A stretch of DNA of 35,157 nucleotides from Mycobacterium sp. 1465703.0 (GCF_001672975.1 NZ_LZKU01000034.1:1-35157), one strand, 5' to 3'; shown: positions 25,214 through 33,016, counted from the stretch's first letter. Program-made: numbers and translations. Notes: generated by a model not told the origin, from the sequence alone.

Positions 25214-26089
25214 ATGCCCACGGCAGCCGAACCGTTTACGATCCAGGGCCCCGGCGGGGTTCAGATCGTCGCTGACCGCCTCGGGGATCCGCAAGCGCGG
25301 GCCGTGGTGTTCCTGCACGGCGGCGGCCAGACGCGCCGTTCCTGGGGGAAGGCGGCGGCCGCCGTCGCGGCGCGCGGCTGGCAGGCCGTCACCGTTGACT
25401 TGCGCGGCCACGGCGAATCGGACTGGTCCGGTGACGGCGACTATCGCGTCGTCAGCTTTGCCGCCGATGTCCAAGAGGTGCTGCGCACCCTGCCCCCGCA
25501 ACCGGTGCTGGTCGGTGCCTCCCTGGGTGGGTTCACGTCGATGCTGCTCGCCGGGGAGTTGTCGCCGGGGATCGTCAGCGCCGTCGTGCTGGTGGACATC
25601 GTGCCGAACATGGACCAATCCGGGGCGAACCGCATCCATGCCTTCATGGCCGATCGGGTGGAGTCGGGCTTCGGCTCACTCGACGAAGTGGCCGATGCGA
25701 TCGCTGAATACAACCCGCACCGGCCCCGACCCACCGATCTGGAAGGCCTGACCACCAATCTGCGTCGCCGCGGCGATCGCTGGTACTGGCACTGGGATCC
25801 CCAGTTCATCAGCGGCACTGCGGCTTTCCCCCCTTTCGAGGTCACCGACCCCGATCGGATGCATGCCGCGGTGGAGGCGATCCTGCACAGCGGAGTGCCC
25901 ATCTTGCTGATCCGCGGCCAGATGAGCGACCTGGTCAGCCAGGAGCGAGCCGACGAATTCCTGGCGCGTTTCCCGCAGGTCGAATTCACCGACGTTCGCG
26001 GTGCGGGACACATGGTTGCCGGCGACCGCAACGACATTTTTGCCGACGCTGTGCTGGACTTCCTTGCCCGGCATATCGACGTCCGGTGA
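25214..26089 (+). CDS. Alpha/beta hydrolase
   Basis: A 291-residue alpha/beta-hydrolase-fold enzyme. The oxyanion loop is HGGG (35-38), the nucleophile is Ser103 in the elbow GASLGG, the acid is probably Asp239 (RGQMSDLV), and the base is His266 (GAGHMVAGD). VDLRGHGESD (61-70) is another fold hallmark. The cap region contains RWYWHWDPQF. It resembles the peroxidase/epoxide-hydrolase-like branch, but substrate is not readable. There is no signal peptide. It probably makes a leaderless mRNA (TAGTAT at 25202). It is divergent from the amidase. Confidence 0.9.
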   Translation: MPTAAEPFTIQGPGGVQIVADRLGDPQARAVVFLHGGGQTRRSWGKAAAAVAARGWQAVTVDLRGHGESDWSGDGDYRVVSFAADVQEVLRTLPPQPVLVGASLGGFTSMLLAGELSPGIVSAVVLVDIVPNMDQSGANRIHAFMADRVESGFGSLDEVADAIAEYNPHRPRPTDLEGLTTNLRRRGDRWYWHWDPQFISGTAAFPPFEVTDPDRMHAAVEAILHSGVPILLIRGQMSDLVSQERADEFLARFPQVEFTDVRGAGHMVAGDRNDIFADAVLDFLARHIDVR

Positions 26090-26177
26090 ACCTCGTGCAC
26101 GGAACAGACTGGCCGCCACCTCATTTCACGCGCATAGCGCTGCTACTATTTGGCGGGCTCAAGCGGAGGAGGGCGGC

Positions 26178-26846
26178 GTGACCATACCGTGGTTGCGTGG
26201 GTTGGGGCTGTTAGGCGCTGTTCTGGTGTCCGCGACGGCGGTGGCGAAAACCGCTCTGGCGGCGCCGCCCCCGGCTCTGCCGTCACCGCCTCCGTCGCCG
26301 GGTATGGGCGTCGATCACGAATCCGGAAGGTGCACAGCAGGTTTCGCGGCACAGGGCACCGACGGCAGCTACTACCTGATGACCAGTGGGCACTGCGACG
26401 CGCACGACGGCTCGGAATGGACCTACGGCAACGATGCTCCGCTGGGCCGGATCTCGGCCAGCGAGCAGGAAGGCGACAAGAGGGATGCCGCGATCATCCG
26501 CCTGGAGCCGAGTGTCGGCATGCCGGTCGGCGACGTCGGTGGCAGGTATCAGGTTCGGGATGTGTTGAGCCGCCAGCAGATTCAGGTAGGAATGCCATTC
26601 TGCAAGATCGGTGCGGTAACCGGCGAGACGTGCGGAACCATCAAAGGCCTCAATGGCGACGTCGTGGAAGCCAGCGTGTACAGCCTGGACGGCGACAGCG
26701 GCAGTCCCGGCTTCGTGATGAACCCGGACGGCACCGTGAGCGCGGTCGGTCTGTTGATGTCGTCGCCCGACGGCGACGACTACACCACCTATTTCATGCT
26801 CATCAATCCACTGCTGGGCAAATGGGGCCTGCGTGTTCTGCCCTGA
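26178..26846 (+). CDS. Secreted trypsin-like serine protease (Rv1815-like)
   Basis: A 222-residue exported protein. Signal peptide about 1-29 (LLGAVLVSATAVAKTALAA), then a Pro-rich linker and a chymotrypsin-fold domain. The triad is His72 (MTSGHC), Asp103 (KRDAAI) and Ser174 (GDSGSPG). Likely disulfides are Cys52-Cys73 and Cys142-Cys152 (VTGETCGTI). The layout, size and ETCGT motif recall M. tuberculosis Rv1815. The start is GTG 26178, with GGAGGAGGG five to thirteen bases upstream. A TACTAT at 26144-26149 could be its -10. The substrate is unknown. Confidence 0.85.
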   Translation: MTIPWLRGLGLLGAVLVSATAVAKTALAAPPPALPSPPPSPGMGVDHESGRCTAGFAAQGTDGSYYLMTSGHCDAHDGSEWTYGNDAPLGRISASEQEGDKRDAAIIRLEPSVGMPVGDVGGRYQVRDVLSRQQIQVGMPFCKIGAVTGETCGTIKGLNGDVVEASVYSLDGDSGSPGFVMNPDGTVSAVGLLMSSPDGDDYTTYFMLINPLLGKWGLRVLP

Positions 26847-27030
26847 AAGGCGAGCATTGGCTGGTGACCAGGCCATGTGGCGGCACGTAACGTAGCGTTT
26901 GCATTTCTCAGGTACCGGGTATCAAGTGGACCGGCCGCAACGCGCCGGCCCGCAGGGCCCAGGTAATCCGCCAGTGTTAACGCGGCCAGCGTGAGTGGCA
27001 GCGGAACCAGCGACACGAAGGGAAGCAGTA

Positions 27031-27504
27031 GTGAAGCGTGGGATCGTGATCGGCGTAGCAGGCGTGGCCTTGGTGGTCGCGGCCAGCGCCGGATGTTCAA
27101 GCAACAAGTCGAGTACCGGGGCGTCGGGCTCGTCGTCTCCAGCGCCGGCAGCAGCGGGTCCGGTGCTCATCGTCGACGGTCAGAACCAGAACATCACCGG
27201 GCAGGTCACCTGTAACGCCGCCGGTGACAACACCAACATCGGCATCGGCGACCCGACCGCCGGGCTGGGCGCCGTGGTCAGTAACGGCAACCCGCCATTG
27301 GTGCACTCCGTCGGATTGGGCACGGTCAACGGCGTTGTACTGGGCTTCTCCGACGCCGCGCCCAACCAGAGCGGAAATGCCGGCGCCGCGGTCAACGGCA
27401 AGGACTGGGCAATTAAGGGCACCGCTACCGGTACCGACATGAGCAACCCGCAGCAACCGCAGCCGGTCACCAAGCCATTCGAGTTGGACGTCACCTGCCC
27501 GTAG
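27031..27504 (+). CDS. LpqH-family (19 kDa antigen-like) lipoprotein
   Basis: A 157-residue lipoprotein. The signal KRGIVIGVAGVALVVAASAG ends at lipidated Cys22, followed by SSNKSSTG as in the 19 kDa antigen. The mature domain has the family pattern VIVDGxxQNITGxVxC, GNPPxVxSVGLGxVNG, IKGTATGTDMSNP and a terminal VTCP. LpqH is a surface TLR2-active lipoprotein. GTG 27031 has GAAGGGA seven bases upstream. In M. tuberculosis lpqH lies beside tcrY. Here the gene is 6 kb from tcrX and tcrY runs off the far end, so this may be a paralogue rather than lpqH itself. Confidence 0.85.
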   Translation: MKRGIVIGVAGVALVVAASAGCSSNKSSTGASGSSSPAPAAAGPVLIVDGQNQNITGQVTCNAAGDNTNIGIGDPTAGLGAVVSNGNPPLVHSVGLGTVNGVVLGFSDAAPNQSGNAGAAVNGKDWAIKGTATGTDMSNPQQPQPVTKPFELDVTCP

Positions 27505-27538
27505 TGCAGGCCATCGACACCCAAGAGGGGACGCAGCT

Positions 27539-28594
27539 ATGTCTATGAAACGTGTCGTCAGCGCCGCGGCGCTGGCCGCTGGCCTGAGTATCTCCGCGGC
27601 GACGCTGAACGCCGGGTCGGCCTACTCCGCTCCACTCGACCCGCCACCTCCCTGCCCGAACTGCCATGGCGGCGGTGGCGGCGGCGGTGGTGGCGGCGGT
27701 AACCCCGGTGGGCCGGGCGGCCAGCCGGGTGGGCCGGGCGGCCAGCCGGGTGGTCAGCCCGGTGGTGGAAACGCTCCGCCGGCGCAGGGTGGGCACAACG
27801 GTCCGCCGGCGCAAGGTGGCCAGAACAACCCGCCGCAGGGTGGGCACAACGGTCCGCCGGCGCAAGGCGGACAGAACAACCCGCCTGCGCAGGGCGGTCA
27901 GGACAACCCGCCGCAGGGTGGGCACAACGGTCCGCCGGCCAACGGTGGGCAGAACAACCCGCCACAGGGTGGGCAGAACAACCCGCCACAGGGTGGCGAG
28001 AACGGTCCGCAGCCCAACCAGCACGGCCAAAACCCAGCGCAGACAGGGCAGAACCCGGCGCCCAATGAGCACGGGCAGTACCCGCAGAACGGGCAGAATC
28101 CGCCGCCCAACGAGCACGGCCAAAACCCGCCGGCGCAGAACCCCCACAATCCGCCGCCGCCCGACCGGCAGCGGTTTGCGTCGCTGAATCCGCCGGCTAC
28201 TCAGCCGCCACACCCGCCGTACATTCCGCGCCACGACGTGATCACCGCCAACGCGCAGATTGGTGGGCCCGGTGGTCCGAATGTTCAGTTCAGCATCCCG
28301 GGCCGTGGGGCGCCCCCGCCGCCGCGCCAGCATGGTTACGGCTGGAACGACGGGCCGGCTCCGGGCCACCCGCCGCCACACTGGGAGGGCCCGCCGCCTC
28401 CAGGGGGCTGGGACGGTCCGCCGCCTCCGGGAGGCTGGAACCGGCCGTGGGACGGTCCGCCGCGTGATTGGGATGCGGGGCGCCGTGACTTCGGGCCCTT
28501 CAACTACAACACCTTCACCGTCCTCCCGGTCTTCAACTGGCAGTACGGCGGTTGGGGTTACTGGTTCTTCGGTGTTTGGGTGCCGCTGTACTGA
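27539..28594 (+). CDS. Secreted Pro/Gly/Asn/Gln-rich repeat protein
   Basis: A 351-residue protein. The signal peptide is about 1-31 (cleavage near SAYSA). Then comes CPNCH, a run of about eleven glycines, and a low-complexity zone (about 55-210) of irregular 8-9-residue repeats such as GGQNNPPQ and GGHNGPPAQ. A Pro/Trp-rich part follows (PPPGGWDGPP). A conserved-looking aromatic C-terminus ends NWQYGGWGYWFFGVWVPLY. The aromatic tail recalls other mycobacterial secreted Pro-rich proteins ending WGFWFFGxWIPL. A cell-wall or surface role is an inference. GAGGGG lies eight bases before ATG 27539. A strong hairpin follows the stop. Confidence 0.8.
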   Translation: MSMKRVVSAAALAAGLSISAATLNAGSAYSAPLDPPPPCPNCHGGGGGGGGGGGNPGGPGGQPGGPGGQPGGQPGGGNAPPAQGGHNGPPAQGGQNNPPQGGHNGPPAQGGQNNPPAQGGQDNPPQGGHNGPPANGGQNNPPQGGQNNPPQGGENGPQPNQHGQNPAQTGQNPAPNEHGQYPQNGQNPPPNEHGQNPPAQNPHNPPPPDRQRFASLNPPATQPPHPPYIPRHDVITANAQIGGPGGPNVQFSIPGRGAPPPPRQHGYGWNDGPAPGHPPPHWEGPPPPGGWDGPPPPGGWNRPWDGPPRDWDAGRRDFGPFNYNTFTVLPVFNWQYGGWGYWFFGVWVPLY

Positions 28595-28616
28595 TCGGTA
28601 CTGATCGACCGTGAAC

Positions 28617-28656
28617 CGTCAGCGGGCGCAGCCGTAAACGGGCGCGCCCGCTGACG
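28617..28656 (+). terminator. Strong hairpin terminator
   Basis: CGTCAGCGGGCGC (28617-28629) pairs perfectly with GCGCCCGCTGACG (28644-28656) around a 14-base loop, 22 bases after the repeat-protein stop. The downstream bases have only a short pyrimidine stretch, so it is an intrinsic hairpin of the type without a U-tract, often seen in mycobacteria. Confidence 0.75.
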
Positions 28657-28713
28657 CTTCTGCGGAGTCGTTTGGGCGCTGCGCCGGTCACGACGGCATG
28701 GCAGGCTCCGGGC

Positions 28714-28953
28714 ATGGACGTGAGAGAGAACGTTCGCCGGGCCATCGATGTCATGACGGCTTGGTCGTCGGACAGTGGTCCTGAATTCACCTGGAGCCGG
28801 CTCGTCGAAAACGTGACCGACGAGCCGGACGGCGACATCATGCTGCTGATGGGCTTCGTCAACCTGGCCGGCGAGCTGGGCATCAGACTCGAGAAGGCCA
28901 CCGGCCAGGACGTCCGCTCGCATCTGCAAGACATCGCCCGCAAGTACCTCTGA
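28714..28953 (+). CDS. Small conserved-looking protein, 79 residues
   Basis: It begins MDVRENVRRAIDVMTAWSSD and ends HLQDIARKYL. The protein is acidic and mostly helical, without membrane segment or signal, so it should be a soluble cytoplasmic protein. I do not recognise the family. No clear ribosome site precedes ATG 28714; a TTG at 28672 in the same frame would add 14 residues. The frame fills the space between the terminator and the convergent transglycosylase gene. Confidence 0.6.
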   Translation: MDVRENVRRAIDVMTAWSSDSGPEFTWSRLVENVTDEPDGDIMLLMGFVNLAGELGIRLEKATGQDVRSHLQDIARKYL

Positions 28954-28984
28954 CGGCGGCACTCCGCGCTGCCGGCGCGACGCC

Positions 28985-29926
28985 TTACTGCGGGTGGGCC
29001 GCGACGTAGTCAGCGGCCGGGATGGGTGACGACGCGTCGTAGCCGATGGGCAGTAACACGTCGCCCGCGGTCGTCAGGCAGTAGACATCCCACCGGTAGA
29101 ACGCGCCGAACGTCGCCGGGTCGGCCGCAATCAACGCCGCGTATTGGTCGACCGCACGCACGTATTCGTGCGCGTGGTTGTATCCGTAGATGGCGTGATC
29201 ACGATCGTTGGCGAAGCCATTGGCGGCCAGGTAGCGGCCCGCCGCCAGGATGCTGTCGTGGGGCGAGTGGATGTCGCCGCCCTGGCCGTAGCCGGCGAAC
29301 GTCGAGGGCAGGAACTGCATGGGTCCCTGCGCGCCGGCGCTGCTCGCACCGACGATGCTGCCGAAGCGGCTTTCGATGAAGTTGATCGCGGCCAGGTAGT
29401 TCCAGCCGACGCCGGATTCCGATTCCGCCTGGTGGTAGTAGTTCATCAGCTGGTCGGCCGGGGCCGGCGGCTCGATGCGCCACGCCGGCAGGGAGTCTCG
29501 CACCGGGGACAGCGCGGTGAGTTGCCGGCGGGCGTCGACATTGCGGTCGTAGACGTCGACCAGCTCCGGCGGGATGCGCGGGCGTGTGGTGGCGTCCCAC
29601 TCGGGGTGCCGTCCGATCGCCCGGTAAGCCGCCTGCTCGCGACGCGCCGCCGCCGTCAGTCCCGATTCCGGTGTCCCTGGATCCCGCAGCGCACGCTCGT
29701 CGGCGACAAGGTCATCGGCCAACTGCGCGGGGTCGGACGCGAGGCGCGGCTGCGCGCCGCCGGGTGCACCCGCATCGGCGGGCAGCACCCGGGTCGGCGA
29801 CGCGGGTGGTGTGGCGGCCCGCGTCGTGGTCAGACCGGTGGTGGTCGGATGCGACGCCGAACACCCGACGAGCGCGAACATGATCGCGCCGAGGGCAAGC
29901 GGCGCGATACGCCGATTACGGCTCAC
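28985..29926 (-). CDS. Lipoprotein lytic transglycosylase (SLT domain)
   Basis: A 313-residue protein. The lipobox FALVGC gives lipidated Cys22. A Thr/Pro-rich linker precedes an SLT-like domain (about 158-290). The catalytic acid is Glu185 (INFIESRFG), followed by GAQGPMQFLPSTF (198-210) and, later, YGYNHAHEYV, the usual order of soluble lytic transglycosylase motifs. It cleaves peptidoglycan between MurNAc and GlcNAc, giving 1,6-anhydro ends, and is anchored outside the membrane. The start is GTG 29926 with GAGGCG seven bases upstream. It is divergent from the DUF732 gene. Confidence 0.88.
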   Translation of the reverse strand: MSRNRRIAPLALGAIMFALVGCSASHPTTTGLTTTRAATPPASPTRVLPADAGAPGGAQPRLASDPAQLADDLVADERALRDPGTPESGLTAAARREQAAYRAIGRHPEWDATTRPRIPPELVDVYDRNVDARRQLTALSPVRDSLPAWRIEPPAPADQLMNYYHQAESESGVGWNYLAAINFIESRFGSIVGASSAGAQGPMQFLPSTFAGYGQGGDIHSPHDSILAAGRYLAANGFANDRDHAIYGYNHAHEYVRAVDQYAALIAADPATFGAFYRWDVYCLTTAGDVLLPIGYDASSPIPAADYVAAHPQ

Positions 29927-30067
29927 AGTGATACGCCTCGATTTCGATTGGCGGCGGCCGGTTGACTCACAGCGAGTCTGTCGTATCGACCGGGTGACAT
30001 CAATGCGTGACAGTCCTTAGTTCTTCGGGAGTTGTAACAACGGCGCGACACTCTCAAACTGATTAAT

Positions 30068-30856
30068 GTGCGCGACCGCGAGAAGATCGACTCAGAATTG
30101 CGCCTCATCGCGCTGCGGCGCCGAGCGATCCGTGAGCAGGGCGGTCAGCCCTCGTCTCGCGAGGCCGACGCACTGCTCGACGAAATCTTGGCCCACGGCG
30201 CCGGGGGGTCGGACGGTGACGCGTTTGAAGCCTGGGAGACCGAGGTTGGTGCCGCCCGCAGGTCGCGAGACATCAAATCCCGCCACATCACTCCCTGGCG
30301 GCGCAGGCGTGCTGCGCTCAGCCGCTTAGGACTTCTCGCCGCACTACCGATATCCCTAATAGCCGCCGTCTGCGCGGTGGTGGTGATGTTCACGGTGCAC
30401 CGACAGAATCCAACGGCAGAACCGGAGGACACCCCGCCCTCGACCGCGCAGGCCGAACCGGTTGCGCCAAAGGCATCCGCGCCGGCGATCAACGCCGTCG
30501 ATGCGGCGTTCGTCGCCGCGTTGAAGCAGCAAGGCGTGCCGGTTCCAAGTCAGGAATATGTGCTGACCAAAGGGCACGCGGTCTGCGACTTCCTGGCGCA
30601 CCAACCGAACTTCGCGGATGCGGTCGGGTTCGTGCAGCGAACCACCGTATGGGACGCGAAGCAAAGCACCGATGTCACCGCGGGCGCCATCGTTTCGTAC
30701 TGTCCTCAGTCGCGGCCTACCGGCCCGGATGAGATGCAGCCGGCCTATCAGAATGCCCTGTCGGACTTGCAGGCCATCGAAAGGAATCTGCAAGGCATTC
30801 AGGGGAATCTGCAAGACATCCAAGGTGGACTGGACGCCATCCCCGGCCATCCGTGA
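30068..30856 (+). CDS. Membrane-anchored DUF732 protein with heptad-repeat tail
   Basis: A 262-residue protein. The charged cytoplasmic N-terminus (1-85) contains a helical RLIALRRRAIREQ segment. One transmembrane segment (about 86-110) and a Pro-rich linker follow. The extracytoplasmic DUF732-type domain has two cysteines (HAVCDFL; VSYCPQ). The last 30 residues are perfect heptads (LQAIERN, LQGIQGN, LQDIQGG, LDAI), a likely short coiled coil and an unusual addition to this family. The GTG at 30068 has no clear ribosome site. Function of DUF732 proteins is unknown. Confidence 0.8.
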   Translation: MRDREKIDSELRLIALRRRAIREQGGQPSSREADALLDEILAHGAGGSDGDAFEAWETEVGAARRSRDIKSRHITPWRRRRAALSRLGLLAALPISLIAAVCAVVVMFTVHRQNPTAEPEDTPPSTAQAEPVAPKASAPAINAVDAAFVAALKQQGVPVPSQEYVLTKGHAVCDFLAHQPNFADAVGFVQRTTVWDAKQSTDVTAGAIVSYCPQSRPTGPDEMQPAYQNALSDLQAIERNLQGIQGNLQDIQGGLDAIPGHP

Positions 30857-30905
30857 TCCGCCTCAAAGGCGAGGCGCGCCAAGCCTTAGGTGGCCGCTGC
30901 GGTGT

Positions 30906-31247
30906 CTAGCCGGTGGGCCGGGCGTTGCGCTTATCGAGATAATCACTCCAAGACATGATTTCTGGATGCTGCTTGAGCAAAGCCCTGCGCTGGCGCTCAG
31001 TCATGCCGCCCCAGATCCCGAACTCAACTTTGTTGTCGAGGGCCTCCGCCGCGCATTCCCGCATCACGGGGCAGTGGCGGCAGATAACCGCGGCCTTACG
31101 TTGTGCAGCCCCCCGCACAAACATTGCTTCGAGATCTGTTTCCCTGCACAGCGCCTTCGAGACCCAAGTGCGATCGTCCGTTACGCGCCGAGTGCGGTTT
31201 ACGGGCACGAGACGCAGTGGCCGCGCGGCCGGTTCCATTGCTGACAA
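30906..31247 (-). CDS. WhiB-family Fe-S transcription regulator, WhiB4-like
   Basis: A 113-residue WhiB protein. The four [4Fe-4S] ligands are Cys34, Cys56, Cys59 and Cys65 (KALCRETD; CRHCPVMREC). The family turn is GIWGG (77-81), followed by the basic TERQRRALLKQ. VRGAAQRKAAVICRHCPVM is almost the text I remember for WhiB4, a redox-responsive nucleoid-binding regulator. The neighbourhood is not that of M. tuberculosis whiB4, so it could be a second copy. Start TTG 31247 has AAGGGGA seven bases upstream; ATG 31238 is possible. The 281 bases upstream hold no gene I can support. Confidence 0.9.
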   Translation of the reverse strand: MSAMEPAARPLRLVPVNRTRRVTDDRTWVSKALCRETDLEAMFVRGAAQRKAAVICRHCPVMRECAAEALDNKVEFGIWGGMTERQRRALLKQHPEIMSWSDYLDKRNARPTG

Positions 31248-31528
31248 CGAGCTATCCCCTTCATTCGGCCAGCCGTAAAGTTTGCGGCCGCCTCCCCTTA
31301 CCGGTTGGGATGTGCGTCACAGCGTGCCCGTCGCGTGATCTGGATCCCCGCGGCCCAAGTTAACGATTGGGTGTCGATTGCGCAATGGTTTTTTGGTACA
31401 TGCGTGCCTTTATTGCGGAGGTGGCGTGCACCTACCCCGCGACTACGTAGAGAAGGTGTGGGTGGTTACCGGAAAGTAGGTACCGCGTCACGGGTGGACG
31501 GCTCGCGCTGCGGCCTACGTCGCGCAAC

Positions 31529-32011
31529 TTATGGCCGGCCGGTGCGGCGGCGGGCGACCGAAGGGCGGACCGAGCCGTGATACGAGCAGAAGCGTGAAGC
31601 ACTCGAGTCCGCGGTACCAGTTCGATTGGTCGGCTCAGATGCTTTTCGCCTGAGATTCGGGTGGTCCCTGACGGGCGAACTGCTTCGAGGGGTACGGGCT
31701 TCTTCGTAGCGGGTTGACGCCACCAGAGCCGCGCCGAGGAGGATCATCACTGGCACGAACACCAGTGGGTAGATGGCGACGGCCGCTATTCCGATGAACG
31801 CACTCGGCACCGTCAATGCCAACGTGGCCGTTGGATGCCGTTCGCTCAGCGCAAGGATCCTTGACGGCGCCGCGAAGGCTACCGCGGCCTTCGCATGGCG
31901 ATCTGGCCAATCACCGTATGTGTAACGGGTTTTCAGGCCGCAGCTCATGCAAGCGAGCCCGTACGAGTAGCGAGTTTTGAGGCCGCAACCCATGCAGGTG
32001 TGAATGGTCAT
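31529..32011 (-). CDS. Membrane protein with duplicated N-terminal CxxC zinc ribbon
   Basis: A 160-residue protein. Residues 6-18 (CMGCGLKTRYSYG) and 21-33 (CMSCGLKTRYTYG) are a direct internal duplication. Together the four cysteines (6, 9, 21, 24) make a plausible Zn ribbon. Two hydrophobic segments follow (about 63-80 and 82-99), then a basic, low-complexity C-terminus that may be disordered. I do not recognise a named family. It lies between the tRNA-Thr and the whiB gene on the same strand. The downstream end of the frame is less certain than the N-terminal half. Confidence 0.65.
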   Translation of the reverse strand: MTIHTCMGCGLKTRYSYGLACMSCGLKTRYTYGDWPDRHAKAAVAFAAPSRILALSERHPTATLALTVPSAFIGIAAVAIYPLVFVPVMILLGAALVASTRYEEARTPRSSSPVRDHPNLRRKASEPTNRTGTADSSASRFCSYHGSVRPSVARRRTGRP

Positions 32012-32111
32012 CCGCCTTATGGTCGCACGGCTTCGAGCGACCCTCGGGGTCGAGGTGTGGCGAGTGCAAGCCGTCGAATCGATCGGTGCAGCTAGAAGCT
32101 TTGTAGCTCAG

Positions 32112-32183
32112 AGCCCCCTGTCAGGATTGAACTGACGACCGCTCGCTTACAAGGCGAGTGCTCTACCACTGAGCTAAGGAGGC
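32112..32183 (-). tRNA. tRNA-Thr (anticodon UGU)
   Basis: Minus-strand sequence folds into a full cloverleaf. The acceptor is GCCTCCT/AGGGGGC with one G-U pair. The D stem is GCTC/GAGC, and the anticodon stem CTCGC/GCGAG has loop CTTGTAA. The five-base variable region is followed by T stem GTCAG/CTGAC with loop TTCAATC. The discriminator base is U and CCA is not encoded. Anticodon TGT decodes ACA threonine. Confidence 0.96.
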
Positions 32184-32211
32184 GGGGTAAAACCGGACCC
32201 AGCCTAATCGG

Positions 32212-32928
32212 TCACTGGTCGGTGTCGATCACGCGTGCTGAGCGCACCGGCCGTGACGAGGGCCGCCGCCGTCCCGGCAGCGGGATCCGGTCGGCGATGT
32301 TGCTCAGCGGGTTGACCACCATGGTGAGTGCGATGACGGCGTCTTGCAGGGTGGCGATGGCCGGCTCCAGCGCCTCCATCCCGGGGGTCAGCCGCGCCAG
32401 GGTGTCGGCGACGTCGGCGAGTTGATCCAGCGGTCCGTGCTTCGCCGTCAGTTTGTCGACGAGCCCGCCTTCGCTGAGTAGCCGGTCGGCTAACCCGTCC
32501 TCGGCCAACAGCCGCTCGATCAGACCGTCTTCGGCGACCAGCTGATCGGCCAGCCCACCCGGCTGCAGCGTGCGGTGTAAGGCGCCGCCCTCGACGGTCA
32601 GCCGGTCGAGCAGGCCACCCTCCGCCGTCAGCATGTCAACCACCCCGCCCGGGCGCAGCAACCGATCGATCGGACCATCCGGGGCCACCGCCCGGCCCAG
32701 CGGGGCGTCGTCGTCGAGCAGCCTGGCCAGCCGGTTGGCCCGCACCAGCGCATCGTCGATTCCCAGCATGGACGTCATCGCGTTGGTGCCGGTGGCCCCG
32801 CCGTCACCCAGAGCCCGCTTCGCCACCCCCACGGCCGCGCTGGCGACGCTCAGGCTCGCATCCGCGGCGGCCAGCCCCACCCGGGCGGGCGCGGTCGCAG
32901 CCGACATGATGCTTTTGGCGAGGTTCAT
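32212..32928 (-). CDS. Decapeptide-repeat protein divergent from tcrX (probably Rv3766-like)
   Basis: A 238-residue protein in three parts: an Ala-rich helical N-terminus (1-60), nine consecutive 10-residue repeats (85-174, consensus GLxDRLLAEG), and a helical part followed by a basic tail (PLPGRRRPSSRP). There is no signal peptide or clear transmembrane segment. The repeats place Leu at fixed positions with Gly at each boundary, which suggests a solenoid or stacked short helices. In M. tuberculosis the gene divergent from tcrX is Rv3766; I believe this is its counterpart but cannot align it. Function unknown. Confidence 0.75.
   Translation of the reverse strand: MNLAKSIMSAATAPARVGLAAADASLSVASAAVGVAKRALGDGGATGTNAMTSMLGIDDALVRANRLARLLDDDAPLGRAVAPDGPIDRLLRPGGVVDMLTAEGGLLDRLTVEGGALHRTLQPGGLADQLVAEDGLIERLLAEDGLADRLLSEGGLVDKLTAKHGPLDQLADVADTLARLTPGMEALEPAIATLQDAVIALTMVVNPLSNIADRIPLPGRRRPSSRPVRSARVIDTDQ
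32407..32676 (-). repeat. Nine 30-bp coding repeats (decapeptide units)
   Basis: Codons 85-174 of the overlapping gene divide exactly into nine 10-residue units, for example GLADQLVAED, GLIERLLAED, GLADRLLSEG and GLVDKLTAKH. Gly at position 1, an acidic residue at 4 and Leu at 6 are the best kept. The preceding APLGRAVAPD may be a tenth degenerate unit. DNA copies have diverged, so the repeat is old and held by protein selection. Confidence 0.85.
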
Positions 32929-32998
32929 CCCTGGAGTCTATTCGCGACGCGGCCCCTTAACGCGGTCTTACGTGCCAAGGCGATGCGATGTTTCCTGG

Positions 32999-33016
32999 CA
33001 GACTACTATCAGTCTG
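32999..33016. promoter_or_regulatory. Inverted repeat in the tcrX upstream region
   Basis: CAGACT (32999-33004) and AGTCTG (33011-33016) are inverted 6-mers with a six-base spacer (ACTATC), in the 157-base gap between the decapeptide-repeat gene and tcrX. TTGGCA follows immediately (33017-33022) and could be a -35. Response regulators of this type often bind their own promoters, so autoregulation is possible; this is inference. Confidence 0.4.

Noticed and set aside
27661..28020. CRISPR-like or mobile repeat
   Set aside because: The repeats are in frame and encode Gly/Asn/Pro units of a secreted protein.
32038..32054. CGACCC-GGGTCG hairpin downstream of tRNA-Thr
   Set aside because: Short stem without a T-run; not strong enough to call a terminator.
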